From positions 62,001 to 126,000 of the forward strand of contig NZ_QXXQ01000007.1 in assembly GCF_003570715.1 (NCBI RefSeq): a stretch of 64,000 bases of DNA, written 5' to 3'. The notes under the pieces are model-generated. The model searched no databases. It saw nothing but the letters and a program-made list of their open reading frames with translations, and was not told where the DNA came from. The translations under genes and the position numbers were made by a program. Of this stretch, positions 8,432-17,928 are shown piece after piece. Positions within the stretch are counted from its first letter, which is position 1. Every line of letters starts with the position of its first letter. This DNA is from Gemmobacter lutimaris (GTDB taxonomy: Bacteria; Pseudomonadota; Alphaproteobacteria; Rhodobacterales; Rhodobacteraceae).

Positions 8432-8731
8432 TCAGACGAGTTCGGCCTGCTTGCCGAGAAAGTAGTTGGAGGGGCCACGGGTGCGGAACACCTCGCGGAA
8501 ATGGGTGGGTTCCGGGCCGTTCGGGCCTGCCTTGGCATCGGCCAGATAAGCCCCCACCGCGACGGATTTCTGCGCCATGGCATGCAGCAGGCGCAACTGC
8601 GCATGGGCCTCGTCCTCGATCAGTTCCGCCTCGTGATGCAGGCGGGTCCAGCGGTCGTCGGCGGTGAGATAGATCACATCGCCCTCGATCAGCGCATTGG
8701 CGGTCACGACTTTCGGGGTGAAGCGGGCCAT
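8432..8731 (-). CDS. DUF2849 protein, first gene of the cys operon
   Basis: 99 residues, matching the small DUF2849 family that accompanies sulfite reductase genes in alphaproteobacteria (VVTANALIEGDVIYL, then HFREVFRTRGPSNYFLGKQ, given in part). Function unknown. The ATG at 8731 has a GGAGG site five to seven bases upstream and was preferred over an ATG at 8761. It is the promoter-proximal gene of the operon and faces the divergent Lrp-type regulator across a 143-base gap. Confidence 0.85.
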   Translation of the reverse strand: MARFTPKVVTANALIEGDVIYLTADDRWTRLHHEAELIEDEAHAQLRLLHAMAQKSVAVGAYLADAKAGPNGPEPTHFREVFRTRGPSNYFLGKQAELV

Positions 8732-8768
8732 TCGATCCTCCGGCACTTGCGGTTTCTGCATTGCAATA

Positions 8769-8783
8769 TAGGATATTTTTCTA
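8769..8783. promoter_or_regulatory. Lrp-type operator candidate between the cys operon and its divergent regulator
   Basis: TAGGATATTTTTCTA matches the E. coli Lrp consensus YAGHAWATTWTDCTR at 14 of 15 positions by my count; only the fourth base is outside. It lies 38 bases upstream of the DUF2849 start and about 90 bases upstream of the lrp-type start, well placed to control both. Binding is inferred, not shown. Confidence 0.6.
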
Positions 8784-8874
8784 GTTTCGCGCCATATGGG
8801 CGGATAGATAAGGAAATCCGTTCCGTGTGGGCGGCGATGTGGGACGGGGTTCCACGAAACAGGAGGAACAGGGA

Positions 8875-9339
8875 ATGTCGGCCCGGCTGGACGAGATGGA
8901 CAGGAAAATCCTTGCAGAACTGCAAGAGGATGCCGAGCAATCGCTGGATGAAATCGCGCGCAAGGTGGGGTCTTCCAAGACCCCGGTGTGGAATCGCATC
9001 CGCAAGATGAAGGAAACCGGGGTCATCACCCGGCAGGCCGCTTTGCTTGACCCCGAGGCGCTGGGGCTGGAGGCCTGTTTTTTCGTGCTGATCCGCACAT
9101 CGGAACACGAGGCCGACTGGCAGCGCCGCTTCCTGCAAACCCTGCGCGAACGCCCCGAGGTGCTGGAGGCGCATCGGCTGGCGGGCGATATCGACTATAT
9201 CCTGAAGGTCCGGGTGAAGAACGCGCGGGCCTATGACACCTTCTATCAGGCGCTGATCTCGCAGGTAAAAATCCACAACGTCACGGCGCTGCTGTCGATG
9301 GAGGAAATCAAGGCGACGACGGCACTGCCGCTGGGCTGA
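8875..9339 (+). CDS. Lrp/AsnC-family transcriptional regulator
   Basis: 154 residues. The N-terminal winged helix-turn-helix is at about residues 1-60 (LDEMDRKILAELQEDAEQS, then SSKTPVWNRIRKMKETGVI, given in part). A RAM ligand-binding/oligomerisation domain follows (HRLAGDIDYILKV). It diverges from the cysteine biosynthesis operon and an Lrp-type box lies in the shared promoter region, so it probably senses an amino acid or sulfur metabolite and controls that operon and itself. The ATG at 8875 is preceded by AGGAGGAACAGGGA. The ligand cannot be read from the sequence. Confidence 0.9.
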   Translation: MSARLDEMDRKILAELQEDAEQSLDEIARKVGSSKTPVWNRIRKMKETGVITRQAALLDPEALGLEACFFVLIRTSEHEADWQRRFLQTLRERPEVLEAHRLAGDIDYILKVRVKNARAYDTFYQALISQVKIHNVTALLSMEEIKATTALPLG

Positions 9340-9345
9340 AATGCA

Positions 9346-9373
9346 AACGGCGGCCCAGCATGGGGCCGCCGTT
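9346..9373. terminator. Stem-loop between convergent lrp-type gene and tkt
   Basis: Perfect 11-bp stem AACGGCGGCCC / GGGCCGCCGTT with a 6-base loop, starting seven bases after the lrp-type stop and ending 20 bases before the tkt stop. No long U-tract, but position and strength suggest a shared terminator. Confidence 0.7.
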
Positions 9374-9392
9374 CCGCGATTTCAAACCGCGA

Positions 9393-11408
9393 TCAGAGCA
9401 GGGCTTTGGCCTGCGCCACGGCATTGTCGGCAGTGATGCCGAACTCCTGATAAAGCCGCTCTGCCGGGGCAGAGGCGCCGAAGGAGGACATGCCGACGAA
9501 AGCCGCCTTGGCCTCTTTGCCGCGCTCGCCCAAAAGCCAGCGGTCCCAGCCCTGACGCACGCCCGCCTCGATGGCGACGCGCACCGGACCGGCGGGCAGC
9601 ACCTTCTTGCGATAGGCCTCGTCCTGCGCGGCGAACAGTTCCATGCAGGGCATGGAGACGACGCGGGTGCCGATGCCTTCGGCTTCCAGCTTGGCGCGGG
9701 CCTGCATGGCGATTTCGACCTCGGACCCGGTGGCGATCAGGATGACCTGACGCTTGCCGGTGGCTTCGGCCAGCACATAGGCACCGCGCGCCGACAGGTT
9801 CTGGTTGGTATGCGCGGTCCGCACCGGGGCCAGACCCTGACGGCTGAGCGCCATCACGCTCGGCGTGGTTTTCGACGATAGTGCCAGTTCCCAGGCCTCG
9901 GCCACCTCGACCAGATCGGCGGGGCGGAACACCCAGGTGTTCGGCGTCGCGCGCGAAATCGCCAGATGCTCGACCGGCTGGTGGGTCGGGCCATCCTCGC
10001 CCAGACCGATGGAATCATGCGTCATCACATAGACCACCGGAATGCCCATCAGCGCCGAAAGCCGCATCGAGGGGCGGGCGTAATCGGTGAAGGCCATGAA
10101 GGTGCCCGAATAGGGCCGCACGCCGCCATGCAGCGCCATGCCGTTCATCGCCGCCGCCATGCCGTGTTCGCGGATGCCCCAGTAGACGTAACGGCCCTTG
10201 CGGTTCGTCGGATCGAACACGCCCAGATCGGCGGTCTTGGTGTTGTTCGAGCCGGTCAGGTCTGCCGAACCGCCCACGGTTTCCTGCGCGATCGGGTTCA
10301 CCGCTGCCAACACCACCTCGGAAGCCGAGCGGGTTGCCAGTTTTTTCGGCGTCTCGACTGCGGCCTTCTTCACGCCACGGATGGCCGACACCAGCTTCGG
10401 CGCCGGGTCACCTGCGAAGATGCGGGCGAATTCGGCCTGTTTGCCCGCCGGGAGCGCGGCCAGACGGGCTGCCCATTCGGCGCGGGTGGCGGCGCCCCGG
10501 CCACCGATGGCCTCCCATGCGGCTTTCACATCGGCCGGGATCTCGAACGGATCATGCTCCCAGCCATAGGCGGCGCGGGTGTCGGCGATCAACTGCTTGT
10601 CAGTCAGCGCGCCATGGCCTTTCGACGTGTCCTGCGCCGACGACCCCAGCGCGATATGCGTCTTGCAGGCGATCATCGCCGGGCGGGGCGAGCGTTTGGC
10701 CTTGTCCAGCGCGGCGTCGATCTCTACCGGGTCGTGGCCGTCGCATTCAAACACATCCCAGCCCGAGGCAGCAAAGCGTGCCTTCTGGTCGGTCACATCC
10801 GACAGTTCGACCTTGCCGTCGATGGTGATGCCGTTGTTGTCCCACAGCACGATCAGGCGGGAAAGCTGCTGCTTGCCCGCGATGCCGATGGCTTCCTGGC
10901 TCACACCTTCCATCAGGCAGCCATCACCTGCGATGACATAGGTGTAGTGATCCATCACCTTCGCGCCCCAGCGGGCGCGCAGGCTTTCCTCGGCCATGGC
11001 GAAGCCCACGGCATTGGCGATCCCCTGACCCAGCGGGCCGGTGGTGGTTTCCACCCCTTCCATATGGCCGAATTCTGGGTGGCCTGCCGTGCGGGCGCCC
11101 CACTGGCGGAAATTCTTCAGTTCCTCAAGGCTCGCCTGCTTGTAACCCGTCAGGTGCAGCAGGCTGTAGATCAGCATCGAGCCATGGCCCGCCGACAGGA
11201 TAAAGCGGTCGCGGTTGGGCCATTTCGGATCGGCCGGGTCGAAATTCAGGTGCTTTTCGAACAGCACCGTCGCCACATCGGCCATGCCCATGGGCATGCC
11301 GGAATGGCCGGAATTGGCCGCGGCCACTGCGTCGAGTGTCAGCACCCGGATGGCGCAGGCTTTCTTCCAGTGGTCGGGGTGCTTGGCGCGCAGGCTCGCA
11401 ATATCCAC
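9393..11408 (-). CDS. tkt: transketolase
   Basis: 671 residues, full length. Thiamine diphosphate is bound through GDGCLMEG (from residue 161) and the following NN pair (WDNNG). The substrate-binding histidines are in [10 protein letters not shown] (about residues 32-41) and SAGHGSML. The C-terminal domain shows [16 protein letters not shown] and [14 protein letters not shown]. It moves two-carbon units between sugar phosphates in the pentose phosphate and Calvin cycles. It stands alone on the minus strand, with a 252-base gap to the divergent coiled-coil/zapA operon. No Calvin-cycle genes are adjacent, so it is likely the housekeeping copy. Confidence 0.95.
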   Translation of the reverse strand: MDIASLRAKHPDHWKKACAIRVLTLDAVAAANSGHSGMPMGMADVATVLFEKHLNFDPADPKWPNRDRFILSAGHGSMLIYSLLHLTGYKQASLEELKNFRQWGARTAGHPEFGHMEGVETTTGPLGQGIANAVGFAMAEESLRARWGAKVMDHYTYVIAGDGCLMEGVSQEAIGIAGKQQLSRLIVLWDNNGITIDGKVELSDVTDQKARFAASGWDVFECDGHDPVEIDAALDKAKRSPRPAMIACKTHIALGSSAQDTSKGHGALTDKQLIADTRAAYGWEHDPFEIPADVKAAWEAIGGRGAATRAEWAARLAALPAGKQAEFARIFAGDPAPKLVSAIRGVKKAAVETPKKLATRSASEVVLAAVNPIAQETVGGSADLTGSNNTKTADLGVFDPTNRKGRYVYWGIREHGMAAAMNGMALHGGVRPYSGTFMAFTDYARPSMRLSALMGIPVVYVMTHDSIGLGEDGPTHQPVEHLAISRATPNTWVFRPADLVEVAEAWELALSSKTTPSVMALSRQGLAPVRTAHTNQNLSARGAYVLAEATGKRQVILIATGSEVEIAMQARAKLEAEGIGTRVVSMPCMELFAAQDEAYRKKVLPAGPVRVAIEAGVRQGWDRWLLGERGKEAKAAFVGMSSFGASAPAERLYQEFGITADNAVAQAKALL

Positions 11409-11660
11409 GGCGAGAATCCTCGTTGTTGCGTCGGTTCGCCTTGGTCCATATCAGCCCGACGGGCAAGATCAAGCTTCGAGGGGCTTTGGCGCAGCCTTTT
11501 GTCTGCAAGTCCTTGGCTGGAAAGCAACTGCCGTTTTGGGGGCACATTCCCGCCGATGTTTGCGCTAAGATTGAATGAAACGATGAGCCGGGGCGATTCG
11601 CGTGCAAGGCGAAGGGATCGGGCCAAACGTCGGCAAGACGGCAAGCAAGGGCAGAACGAC

Positions 11661-12197
11661 ATGAACGATTTGGCAGAGCTGGAGCGGCGCATTTCCGCGG
11701 CGCTGACACGGATCGGAACAGGGATTGACCAGCTTCGCGCTGCGGGGGCGGCTGAAACTGCCGCTGCCGGGGAGGTGGCCTCCGCTTCGGAAGAGGTTGT
11801 GCAGTTGCGCGAGGCGCTGGAGGCCGAGCGCACCGCCAATGCGCAACTGACCGCACGGCTGCGTGCCGTGAAGGCGCGGGACGGCAAGGCCGGCGCGGCG
11901 CTGGAACAACGGGTGGCGGAACTGACCCGTCAGCTTGATGTTCAGGGGCTGGAAAGCCAGCGGATGAAGAAGAACATGATCCAGCTGCGCGAGGCGCTGC
12001 GGAGCTTGCGCGAAGAGGCACAGGAAAAGGTCGAGGCGCATCTGATCAACAAGGCCATGCTGGCCGAGCTGGAATCGCTGCGCTCGGAACGCGCGGCCGA
12101 GGCGGCGGAACTGGCCGAGTTGCTGTCCGAGATCGGCCCCATCGTGCAGGAGGCCGCACAAGACAGCGAAGACGAGAAGGAGGCCACCGATGCCTGA
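11661..12197 (+). CDS. coiled-coil protein upstream of zapA (ZauP candidate)
   Basis: 178 residues, acidic and strongly helical. It shows long heptad-like stretches rich in Glu/Ala/Leu/Arg (VVQLREALEAERTANAQL; LRSLREEAQEKVEAHL) and no membrane segment or signal. It overlaps zapA by eight bases, so the two are coupled. In Caulobacter the coiled-coil protein ZauP is encoded upstream of zapA and works with ZapA to focus the FtsZ ring; this gene has the same position, size class and predicted fold. The ATG at 11661 was chosen because the in-frame sequence upstream lies in the promoter region and has no family features. The ZauP assignment is by context, not by motif. Confidence 0.7.
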   Translation: MNDLAELERRISAALTRIGTGIDQLRAAGAAETAAAGEVASASEEVVQLREALEAERTANAQLTARLRAVKARDGKAGAALEQRVAELTRQLDVQGLESQRMKKNMIQLREALRSLREEAQEKVEAHLINKAMLAELESLRSERAAEAAELAELLSEIGPIVQEAAQDSEDEKEATDA

Positions 12198-12570
12198 GGT
12201 CGAGATCACCATTGCGGGCCGCAGTTTCGCCGTTGCCTGTCAGGCGGGGGAAGAACATTTCCTGCGGTCCGCCGCTGCGATGCTGGATGCCGAGGCGCAG
12301 CCGCTTATCGCGCAGATGGGCCGGTTGCCGGAAGGGCGGATGCTGCTTATGGCCGGGCTGATGCTGGCCGACAAGACCGCCGCGCTGGAAGACGAGATGC
12401 GCGCCCTGAAGTCCCGTCTGGCCGAGCTTGAGGCAAGGCCAGTGCCCGAGCCGCAGCGGATCGAGGTGCCGGTGATCCCGCCGCAGGTGGAGGAAACGCT
12501 GGCCGAGATTGCCGCGCGGGCCGAGGCGCTGGCGCAGAAGCTGGACGAAAAAGCCCCGGCTGCGGGCTAG
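12190..12570 (+). CDS. zapA: cell division protein ZapA
   Basis: 126 residues. The N-terminal ZapA domain begins EVEITIAGRSFAVACQAGEE and is followed by the helical part MLLMAGLMLADKTAALEDEM. ZapA tetramers cross-link FtsZ filaments at midcell. The tail after residue 85 is proline/glutamate rich and then helical again, longer than in E. coli ZapA. The start overlaps the coiled-coil gene upstream (ATG inside its last codons). Confidence 0.88.
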   Translation: MPEVEITIAGRSFAVACQAGEEHFLRSAAAMLDAEAQPLIAQMGRLPEGRMLLMAGLMLADKTAALEDEMRALKSRLAELEARPVPEPQRIEVPVIPPQVEETLAEIAARAEALAQKLDEKAPAAG

Positions 12571-12573
12571 TAT

Positions 12574-13509
12574 TCAGCCCGCCCGCCGCAGACGAAGCCA
12601 ATGCGGCACAGCCAGCGCGGCCTGGATCAGTGCCAGAACCGCGCCTGCCGCCGCAAGGGCCAGAAAGGCCCGCGCCAGCATCTGCATCTGTGGCAGGGTC
12701 TGCGCCTTGAATTCGGTGGCGGTTCCGGCCTCGACCAGCCGGGGGCTGACGGCAGAGGCCAGAACGGTGTCGCCCCGGCTGGCGCTTCCGGGCTGTTCAT
12801 ACCAGATCGTCGCCAGAGAGCCGCCGCTGAGCCCGCAGCCGCCGAACCCGTCTTCCAGCGGCGGCAGATCTCCGTAGTCGCGGGATTTCTGTGGCAGGTG
12901 CAATAGGGCGCTTGGGCCATCCGCAAGTTCAAGCTGCACAAGGCCCGGCAGCCGGGATTTCACATTGGCATTCCCCAGCGGCACGCCACCCCCACGGTTG
13001 TCACAGGGCAGGCGGATCACCTCGGCCGGAACGGCGCCAGGGGCGGGCAGGGGCGCAATGCGACCTTCCAGCAGGAAGCCGTTGACATAAGCACCGCGCG
13101 GGCCTTCCAGCAGGGCCAGAACATCGGCCGTGCTGCGCGCCACCGGGGCATCTGTCAGACCCAGCCACCAGTCGGCGGTGCGCCATAAACTGCCCGCCGC
13201 GATCAGCGCGACCACCAGAATCAGACCCGACAGCAGCGGCACGACTGGCGCACGGTCGCGGCCTTTCAGTCTCGGATAGACCAGCCGCAACAGCAGATAG
13301 CCCAGCACCAGCGGCAGGGCCAGCGCGGCAGCGGCGGCGAGGTTCGGCTCGAACACATCGGTCCGGTTGCCGGTCATCACCAGCGCCAGCACCAGCCAGA
13401 GCGCGGCCCCGGCCGCCGCCACCGCCGCTTTCCAGCCGAGCCGGGCGAAAGCCAGAAACAACAGTGCCGTGCCCCCGGCAATAGCCGCCAGAATCGCTTC
13501 GATCCCCAT
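12574..13509 (-). CDS. uncharacterised membrane protein with periplasmic domain
   Basis: 311 residues from the ATG at 13509. Hydrophobic helices occur near residues 5-30, 30-50, 60-75 and 90-110. A soluble domain of about 150 residues follows with two conserved-looking cysteines (PCDNRGGG and GFGGCGLSGG), and a final membrane helix lies near 280-300 before a basic tail (HWLRLRRAG). The soluble part probably faces the periplasm. A GTG start at 13536 lies inside the loop of a terminator hairpin and was rejected. The chosen ATG has no convincing ribosome site, so the start is uncertain. No family recognised. Confidence 0.65.
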   Translation of the reverse strand: MGIEAILAAIAGGTALLFLAFARLGWKAAVAAAGAALWLVLALVMTGNRTDVFEPNLAAAAALALPLVLGYLLLRLVYPRLKGRDRAPVVPLLSGLILVVALIAAGSLWRTADWWLGLTDAPVARSTADVLALLEGPRGAYVNGFLLEGRIAPLPAPGAVPAEVIRLPCDNRGGGVPLGNANVKSRLPGLVQLELADGPSALLHLPQKSRDYGDLPPLEDGFGGCGLSGGSLATIWYEQPGSASRGDTVLASAVSPRLVEAGTATEFKAQTLPQMQMLARAFLALAAAGAVLALIQAALAVPHWLRLRRAG

Positions 13510-13513
13510 GAAA

Positions 13514-13549
13514 TGAAAAACCCTGTCCGCAATCACTGCGGACAGGGTT
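13514..13549 (-). terminator. Rho-independent terminator of grxD
   Basis: Perfect 13-bp stem (forward strand AACCCTGTCCGCA and TGCGGACAGGGTT, loop ATCAC). On the minus strand it is followed by a run of T. It lies 36 bases after the grxD stop and directly before the start of the next minus-strand gene. Confidence 0.9.
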
Positions 13550-13585
13550 CAGGGCTTTCGCGTTCAGGTCAACGCAAAATGCGTC

Positions 13586-13945
13586 TCAGGCGTTTGCTTC
13601 GCGGATCTTGTCGGCAGCTTCCTTGTTGAAGCCGATGCCGTTCGTTTCCAGCAACGTGTCGAGTTCACCCGAGATGGTCATTTCGGTCACGATGTCGCAG
13701 CCGCCGACGAATTCGCCCTTCACATAAAGCTGCGGGATGGTCGGCCAGTCGGAGAAATCCTTGATCCCCTGACGGATCTCGGCATCGGCCAGCACGTTCA
13801 CATCGGCAAATTCAACGCCCATGTAATTGAGAATACCCGCGACACGGGACGAGAACCCGCATTGCGGCATCATCTTGGTGCCCTTCATGAACAGCACCAC
13901 GTCGTTTTTGGTGATCGTCTCGCGGATCTGGTCCTGCGCGCTCAT
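13586..13945 (-). CDS. grxD: monothiol glutaredoxin (Grx4/GrxD type)
   Basis: 119 residues. The CGFS active site ([10 protein letters not shown]) is near residue 36. The glutathione-binding [19 protein letters not shown] region is present (given in part: [13 protein letters not shown] and GGCDI). CGFS glutaredoxins carry [2Fe-2S] clusters and pair with BolA proteins in iron-sulfur and iron regulation. A bolA gene lies just upstream in the same orientation with one small gene between, which supports a functional pair. The ATG at 13945 has AAGGAA seven bases upstream. Confidence 0.95.
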   Translation of the reverse strand: MSAQDQIRETITKNDVVLFMKGTKMMPQCGFSSRVAGILNYMGVEFADVNVLADAEIRQGIKDFSDWPTIPQLYVKGEFVGGCDIVTEMTISGELDTLLETNGIGFNKEAADKIREANA

Positions 13946-13991
13946 CTTGCGGTTCCTTTGCATCGCTGGGGCCTTGCCCCGGTCTCAAGCG

Positions 13992-14252
13992 TTAATCTGT
14001 CTGTCTGGCCCGGCGAAGCATCCGGCGCTGGATGCGGTCCGCCCTGCGGGTGAGTGCGTCATTCCGGGCCATGGCAGCCGCGAAACTTGCGTGGTCTATC
14101 GCCTCTGTCCCAAGCTCCGGTTTGCGGTAGGGAGCTTTCGGTTCCTCGCCTGGCGTGAGTGGTCGGTATGTGCCGCGCCGCCGTCTCTGGGACAGCCAGA
14201 TCACCGCCACGATCCCGACCAGAAGCGCCAGAAGCCAGAGTTTCAGCGTCAC
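13992..14252 (-). CDS. small single-pass membrane protein between bolA and grxD
   Basis: 86 residues from a GTG at 14252. One N-terminal membrane helix (LKLWLLALLVGIVAVIWLSQ) is followed by a basic cytoplasmic tail (RRRR ... RRADRIQRRMLRRARQ). It starts five bases after the bolA stop, so it belongs to the bolA-grxD transcription unit. No ATG exists at a suitable place. Function unknown; its presence between two iron-sulfur partner genes is the only clue. Confidence 0.68.
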   Translation of the reverse strand: MTLKLWLLALLVGIVAVIWLSQRRRRGTYRPLTPGEEPKAPYRKPELGTEAIDHASFAAAMARNDALTRRADRIQRRMLRRARQTD

Positions 14253-14257
14253 GCCGC

Positions 14258-14500
14258 TTACTCCGGGGCCTTGGTGGTCAGGGCCAGCGCATGCAATTCG
14301 CCATGCGCCCCGTCCATCTTGCCTTTCAGGCTGGCATAGACCGCGCGTTGCTGCTGCACGCGGTTCATGCCCTTGAAACTGGCGTCCACCACCTCGGCCG
14401 CCCAGTGATTGCCGTCTCCGGCGAGGTCGGTAATGGTGATCTGCGCATCGGGGAATGCTTCCCGGATCAGCGCCTCGATGTCCTTGCCTTCCATGGGCAT
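14258..14500 (-). CDS. bolA: BolA-family protein
   Basis: 80 residues. Typical BolA fold sequence: IEALIREAFPDAQITITDLA, then GNHWAAEVVDASFKGMNRVQ (given in part) with the conserved histidine of the H-W pair, and a C-terminal HALAL containing the second histidine ligand. BolA binds monothiol glutaredoxins through a shared [2Fe-2S] cluster. The ATG at 14500 has AGGAG eight bases upstream; an internal ATG six bases later is possible. Confidence 0.92.
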   Translation of the reverse strand: MPMEGKDIEALIREAFPDAQITITDLAGDGNHWAAEVVDASFKGMNRVQQQRAVYASLKGKMDGAHGELHALALTTKAPE

Positions 14501-14529
14501 GTGGGTGTCTCCTGTCCTTCCCATCCAAT

Positions 14530-15027
14530 CTAGGACGAGCGGACGGGGGCTGCAAGCGGTGGCCTTGGCCTGCGTGTCTGCCACTCGCGTTCCAGCATGG
14601 CAAGGAAGATGCAATCCACCCAGTCACCGCCGGGACGCTGCCAGCATTCGCGCCAGACCCCCTCGCGCTGAAAGCCCGCGCTTTCAAAGAAGCGCAGGGC
14701 GCGACTGTTGTCGGCGGTGCAGTCGAGCCCCAGCCGATGCGCGCGGCGGGTGGTGAAGACTTCGGCCAGCAGCGCGTTCAGAAAGGGGTGGCCAAGGCCC
14801 GGTCGGCTGACGGCAAATTCGCGCAGCCCCAGAACACGGGGCATCCATTCGACGATCAGCGCAAAGCCCTCGGGTTCACCATCTTCAATCCACAAGAGCA
14901 GGTCGCCACCGGCGATCGCCTCTTCGATCTGTCCTTCGGCGGGCGGGTCGAGAAAGGCGCGATTGTCATCGCGCAGCCACAGGGCGCGGATGAACGCCGC
15001 ATCCCGAGGCTGCGCGATGCGGATCAT
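14530..15027 (-). CDS. GNAT-family N-acetyltransferase
   Basis: 165 residues. GNAT features are [17 protein letters not shown] at the N-terminus, the acyl-CoA region [28 protein letters not shown] (here in part: [11 protein letters not shown] and RLGLDC), and [18 protein letters not shown]. The substrate cannot be read. It overlaps the purL stop by four bases (ATGA), so it is coupled to purL. The last about 15 residues are proline/arginine rich. Confidence 0.8.
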   Translation of the reverse strand: MIRIAQPRDAAFIRALWLRDDNRAFLDPPAEGQIEEAIAGGDLLLWIEDGEPEGFALIVEWMPRVLGLREFAVSRPGLGHPFLNALLAEVFTTRRAHRLGLDCTADNSRALRFFESAGFQREGVWRECWQRPGGDWVDCIFLAMLEREWQTRRPRPPLAAPVRSS

Positions 15028-17186
15028 CCCTCGATGGCCGCGGCGAAGGCGCCACGGTAAAGCGACGAAAGATCGGCCAGTGCGGCGCTGTCGGCGCCAA
15101 AGCGGACGCTATCGCCGCCGAAACGGCCGACGCGCAGCACCGGAACGCCGGTGGTCAGCGCGGCGGCTTCCAGCGCGGCGGCGCCTTCTTCGGAGGCGGC
15201 CACCAGATAGCGGGCCTGATCCTCGCCGAACAGCGTCGGAATGTCGCTTGCGTCCAGCGTCAGGCCAAGCCCGGCGCCTTCGGCCATTTCGAAGGCCGCG
15301 AGTGCAAGGCCACCGTCGCCAAGGTCTGTCGCGGCGCGCAACGTCTTGCGGTTGGCGCGCAGGAAATCGCCGTGGCGCTTTTCGGCTTCCAGATCGACAT
15401 GCGGCGCATCGCCCGCCTCGATCCCGAAGGCCTCGGCCAGCAGGGCCGATTGGCCCAGATGGCCGAAGGTCTCGCCGATCACCAGCGCCACGTCGCCTTC
15501 CGCCGGGCGGCCTGCGATCAGGTCATCCAGCGAAGCGAGCAGGCCCACGGCACCGATGGTCGGCGTCGGCAGGATCGGTTGGCCGTCGGTTTCGTTGTAA
15601 AGCGAGACGTTGCCCGAAACGATGGGCATTTCCAGCGCTGCCACAGCCGCGCCGATACCTTTGATGGCGCCGACGAACTGGCCCATGATCTCGGGCTTTT
15701 CGGGGTTGCCGAAATTCAGGTTGTCGGTCGTGGCCAGCGGCAGGGCCCCCACGGCGGTCAGGTTGCGATAGGCCTCGGCCACCGCCTGCTTGCCGCCCTC
15801 GAAGGGGTTGGCCTTCACATAGCGCGGCGTCACGTCGCTGGTGAAGGCCAGCGCCTTGGCCGTGCCATGCACCCGCACCACGCCCGCCGCCATGCCGGGG
15901 CGGACAACGGTATCGGCGCCGACCTGGCTGTCATATTGTTCCCACACCCAGCCCTTGTGGGCATAGGTCGGGCTGCCGATCAGCGCGCGCAGCGCGTCAA
16001 TGGCACTGATGGCGGGCACATCGCCAAGCGCGGCGGCGGTCGGAGTTTCCACCCACGGACGGTCATATTCCGGCGCGCTGGACGACAGTTTCGACAGCGG
16101 CAGATCGGCCTTGACCTCGTTGCCGTGCAGGATGAGGAAACGGTCTTCGGGGATCGTCTCGCCCACAATGGCGAAATCCAGATCCCATTTTTCAAAGATC
16201 GCGCGGGCCACCGCCTCTTTTTCCGGCTTCAAGACCATGAGCATCCGCTCCTGGCTTTCCGACAGCATCATCTCATAGGCGGTCATCGCCGCTTCGCGCT
16301 GCGGCACATGGTCGAGGTTCAGCCGGATGCCCAGTCCGCCCTTGTCGCCCATTTCCACCGCCGAACAGGTCAGGCCAGCGGCCCCCATGTCCTGAATGGA
16401 GATCACGGCGCCGGTCTGCATCAGCTCAAGGCAGGCTTCCAGCAGGCGCTTTTCGGTGAAGGGGTCGCCGACCTGCACGGTGGGGCGTTTTTCCTCGATG
16501 GTCTCGTCGAATTCGGCCGAGGCCATGGTGGCACCGCCCACGCCGTCGCGTCCGGTCTTGGCGCCAAGGTAGACCACCGGCATGCCGACGCCCGAGGCCG
16601 CCGAATAGAAGATGGCATCCGCATCGGCGAGACCCGCCGCGAAGGCGTTCACAAGGCAGTTGCCGTTATAGGCACGGTGAAACCGCACCTCGCCGCCCAC
16701 GGTGGGCACGCCGAAGGCATTGCCGTAGCCGCCGATGCCTTCGACCACGCCTTTCACCAGATGCGCCGTTTTCGGATGCGAGGGCAGGCCGAAGCTCAGC
16801 GCGTTCATCGCGGCAATCGGGCGGGCGCCCATGGTGAACACGTCGCGCAGGATGCCGCCGACGCCGGTGGCCGCGCCCTGATGCGGTTCGATGTAGGACG
16901 GGTGGTTGTGGCTTTCCATCTTGAAGATGACCGCCTGACCGTCGCCGATATCCACCACACCCGCATTTTCACCGGGGCCGCAGATGACCTGCGGGCCGGT
17001 GGTGGGCAGGGTGCGCAGCCATTTCTTCGACGATTTGTAAGAGCAATGCTCGTTCCACATCGCCGAGAAGATGCCAAGCTCGGTGAAGCTCGGTTCGCGG
17101 CCGATGATTTCGAGGATGCGCTGGTATTCGTCGGGCTTGATCCCGTGCGAGGCGATCAGCTCGGGAGAGATGGCTGGTTCTTGCAT
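15024..17186 (-). CDS. purL: phosphoribosylformylglycinamidine synthase subunit II
   Basis: 720 residues, the small PurL that works with separate PurS and PurQ. Characteristic stretches are [20 protein letters not shown] near residue 40, the ATP site around [20 protein letters not shown] (given in part: [12 protein letters not shown]) and [19 protein letters not shown] (given in part: [12 protein letters not shown]). It catalyses the fourth step of purine synthesis, converting FGAR to FGAM. It precedes GNAT, bolA and grxD on the minus strand with tight spacing, so these may be co-transcribed. Confidence 0.96.
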   Translation of the reverse strand: MQEPAISPELIASHGIKPDEYQRILEIIGREPSFTELGIFSAMWNEHCSYKSSKKWLRTLPTTGPQVICGPGENAGVVDIGDGQAVIFKMESHNHPSYIEPHQGAATGVGGILRDVFTMGARPIAAMNALSFGLPSHPKTAHLVKGVVEGIGGYGNAFGVPTVGGEVRFHRAYNGNCLVNAFAAGLADADAIFYSAASGVGMPVVYLGAKTGRDGVGGATMASAEFDETIEEKRPTVQVGDPFTEKRLLEACLELMQTGAVISIQDMGAAGLTCSAVEMGDKGGLGIRLNLDHVPQREAAMTAYEMMLSESQERMLMVLKPEKEAVARAIFEKWDLDFAIVGETIPEDRFLILHGNEVKADLPLSKLSSSAPEYDRPWVETPTAAALGDVPAISAIDALRALIGSPTYAHKGWVWEQYDSQVGADTVVRPGMAAGVVRVHGTAKALAFTSDVTPRYVKANPFEGGKQAVAEAYRNLTAVGALPLATTDNLNFGNPEKPEIMGQFVGAIKGIGAAVAALEMPIVSGNVSLYNETDGQPILPTPTIGAVGLLASLDDLIAGRPAEGDVALVIGETFGHLGQSALLAEAFGIEAGDAPHVDLEAEKRHGDFLRANRKTLRAATDLGDGGLALAAFEMAEGAGLGLTLDASDIPTLFGEDQARYLVAASEEGAAALEAAALTTGVPVLRVGRFGGDSVRFGADSAALADLSSLYRGAFAAAIEG

Positions 17187-17254
17187 GGCGGCGCCCTGTC
17201 GTGATGCGTGATGCGCGCTTCTTTAGGGGAAGGCGCGGCCCGAGGAAAGGCCCG

Positions 17255-17833
17255 TTACCGGCCTTGCGGCGGCCTTGCGGCATTGCGCTGGCCCAGGGTG
17301 AGGATTTCTGGCCGCACTACGGGTGTGTTGCGGTTGCTGAAGAACGGGTTTCGCCGCCAGCTTCCGGCAATCTTCGCCGGAAGCGCGCGGGACAGCAGAC
17401 CGAAGAGCGCGCGGAACATCCCCGATTGCGCCACGGGCTGGCGGGCGGCCGCGGTATTGGCATGGCAGACCAAGGGGCCAAAGCCCGGTTGACCGGGCTT
17501 CAGAATGGCACCGAAGAAGGGCAGGCCCATATGGGGCAGGGAATTGCCGATGGGGGCGCCGCAACACCCCGCATACCAGCGGATCAGGCCCTTCGGCCCC
17601 AGACGCAGCGCCGAAAGCCGGTCATATCCTGCGGTGAAGCGGATATGTTGCGGAAGGGTCTGGAAAATCTCGGTCCCGCCCTTGGCATCAAGCCAGATCG
17701 CATCGACCTTCAGGTGGCGCGCGAAGCTTTGGCAATCGGCGCAGTAGCATTCGACATGTGTGCCGGGTGCGGTTTGCGCGATTTCCCACCGCATCGTGCC
17801 GCAGGTGCAAAGGAACTGTCTGGGATTGGTCAT
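17255..17833 (-). CDS. DUF6151-type cysteine-rich protein
   Basis: 192 residues. The N-terminal half has cysteine pairs spaced as in zinc-binding GFA-like proteins: FLCTCG, ECYCADCQSF and YAGCCGAPIGN. This pattern fits the DUF6151 family, which I recognise only tentatively. The tail after residue 110 is basic and less conserved. The ATG at 17833 has GGAGG five bases upstream; an ATG at 17848 is the alternative. Function unknown; a thiol- or zinc-related role is a guess from the cysteines. Confidence 0.72.
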   Translation of the reverse strand: MTNPRQFLCTCGTMRWEIAQTAPGTHVECYCADCQSFARHLKVDAIWLDAKGGTEIFQTLPQHIRFTAGYDRLSALRLGPKGLIRWYAGCCGAPIGNSLPHMGLPFFGAILKPGQPGFGPLVCHANTAAARQPVAQSGMFRALFGLLSRALPAKIAGSWRRNPFFSNRNTPVVRPEILTLGQRNAARPPQGR

Positions 17834-17899
17834 ATGGGCCTCCGTCATGGGGTCAGACTGCCATATTCCGCAAACGACCGCCCGAATAATCGGCAAAGC

Positions 17900-17928
17900 A
17901 AAAAAAAAGGCCGAGCAGAAGCTCGGCC
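17900..17928 (-). terminator. Rho-independent terminator downstream of the LysR gene
   Basis: Perfect 8-bp stem GGCCGAGC / GCTCGGCC with an AGAA loop. On the minus strand it is followed by nine or more T. It lies 166 bases beyond the lysR stop, so the lysR transcript has an unusually long 3' region (17929-18094). That region holds no convincing gene, only a 21-codon reading frame and inverted repeats. Confidence 0.9.

Noticed and set aside
9966-11660. Long open frame on the plus strand opposite tkt
   Set aside because: It is the antisense shadow of transketolase; composition follows the complementary codons and only its end after 11661 (the coiled-coil gene) shows protein-like features.
13507-13536. 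GTG start at 13536 for the membrane protein gene
   Set aside because: The GTG lies in the loop of the grxD terminator hairpin; the ATG at 13509 is more plausible even without a strong ribosome site.
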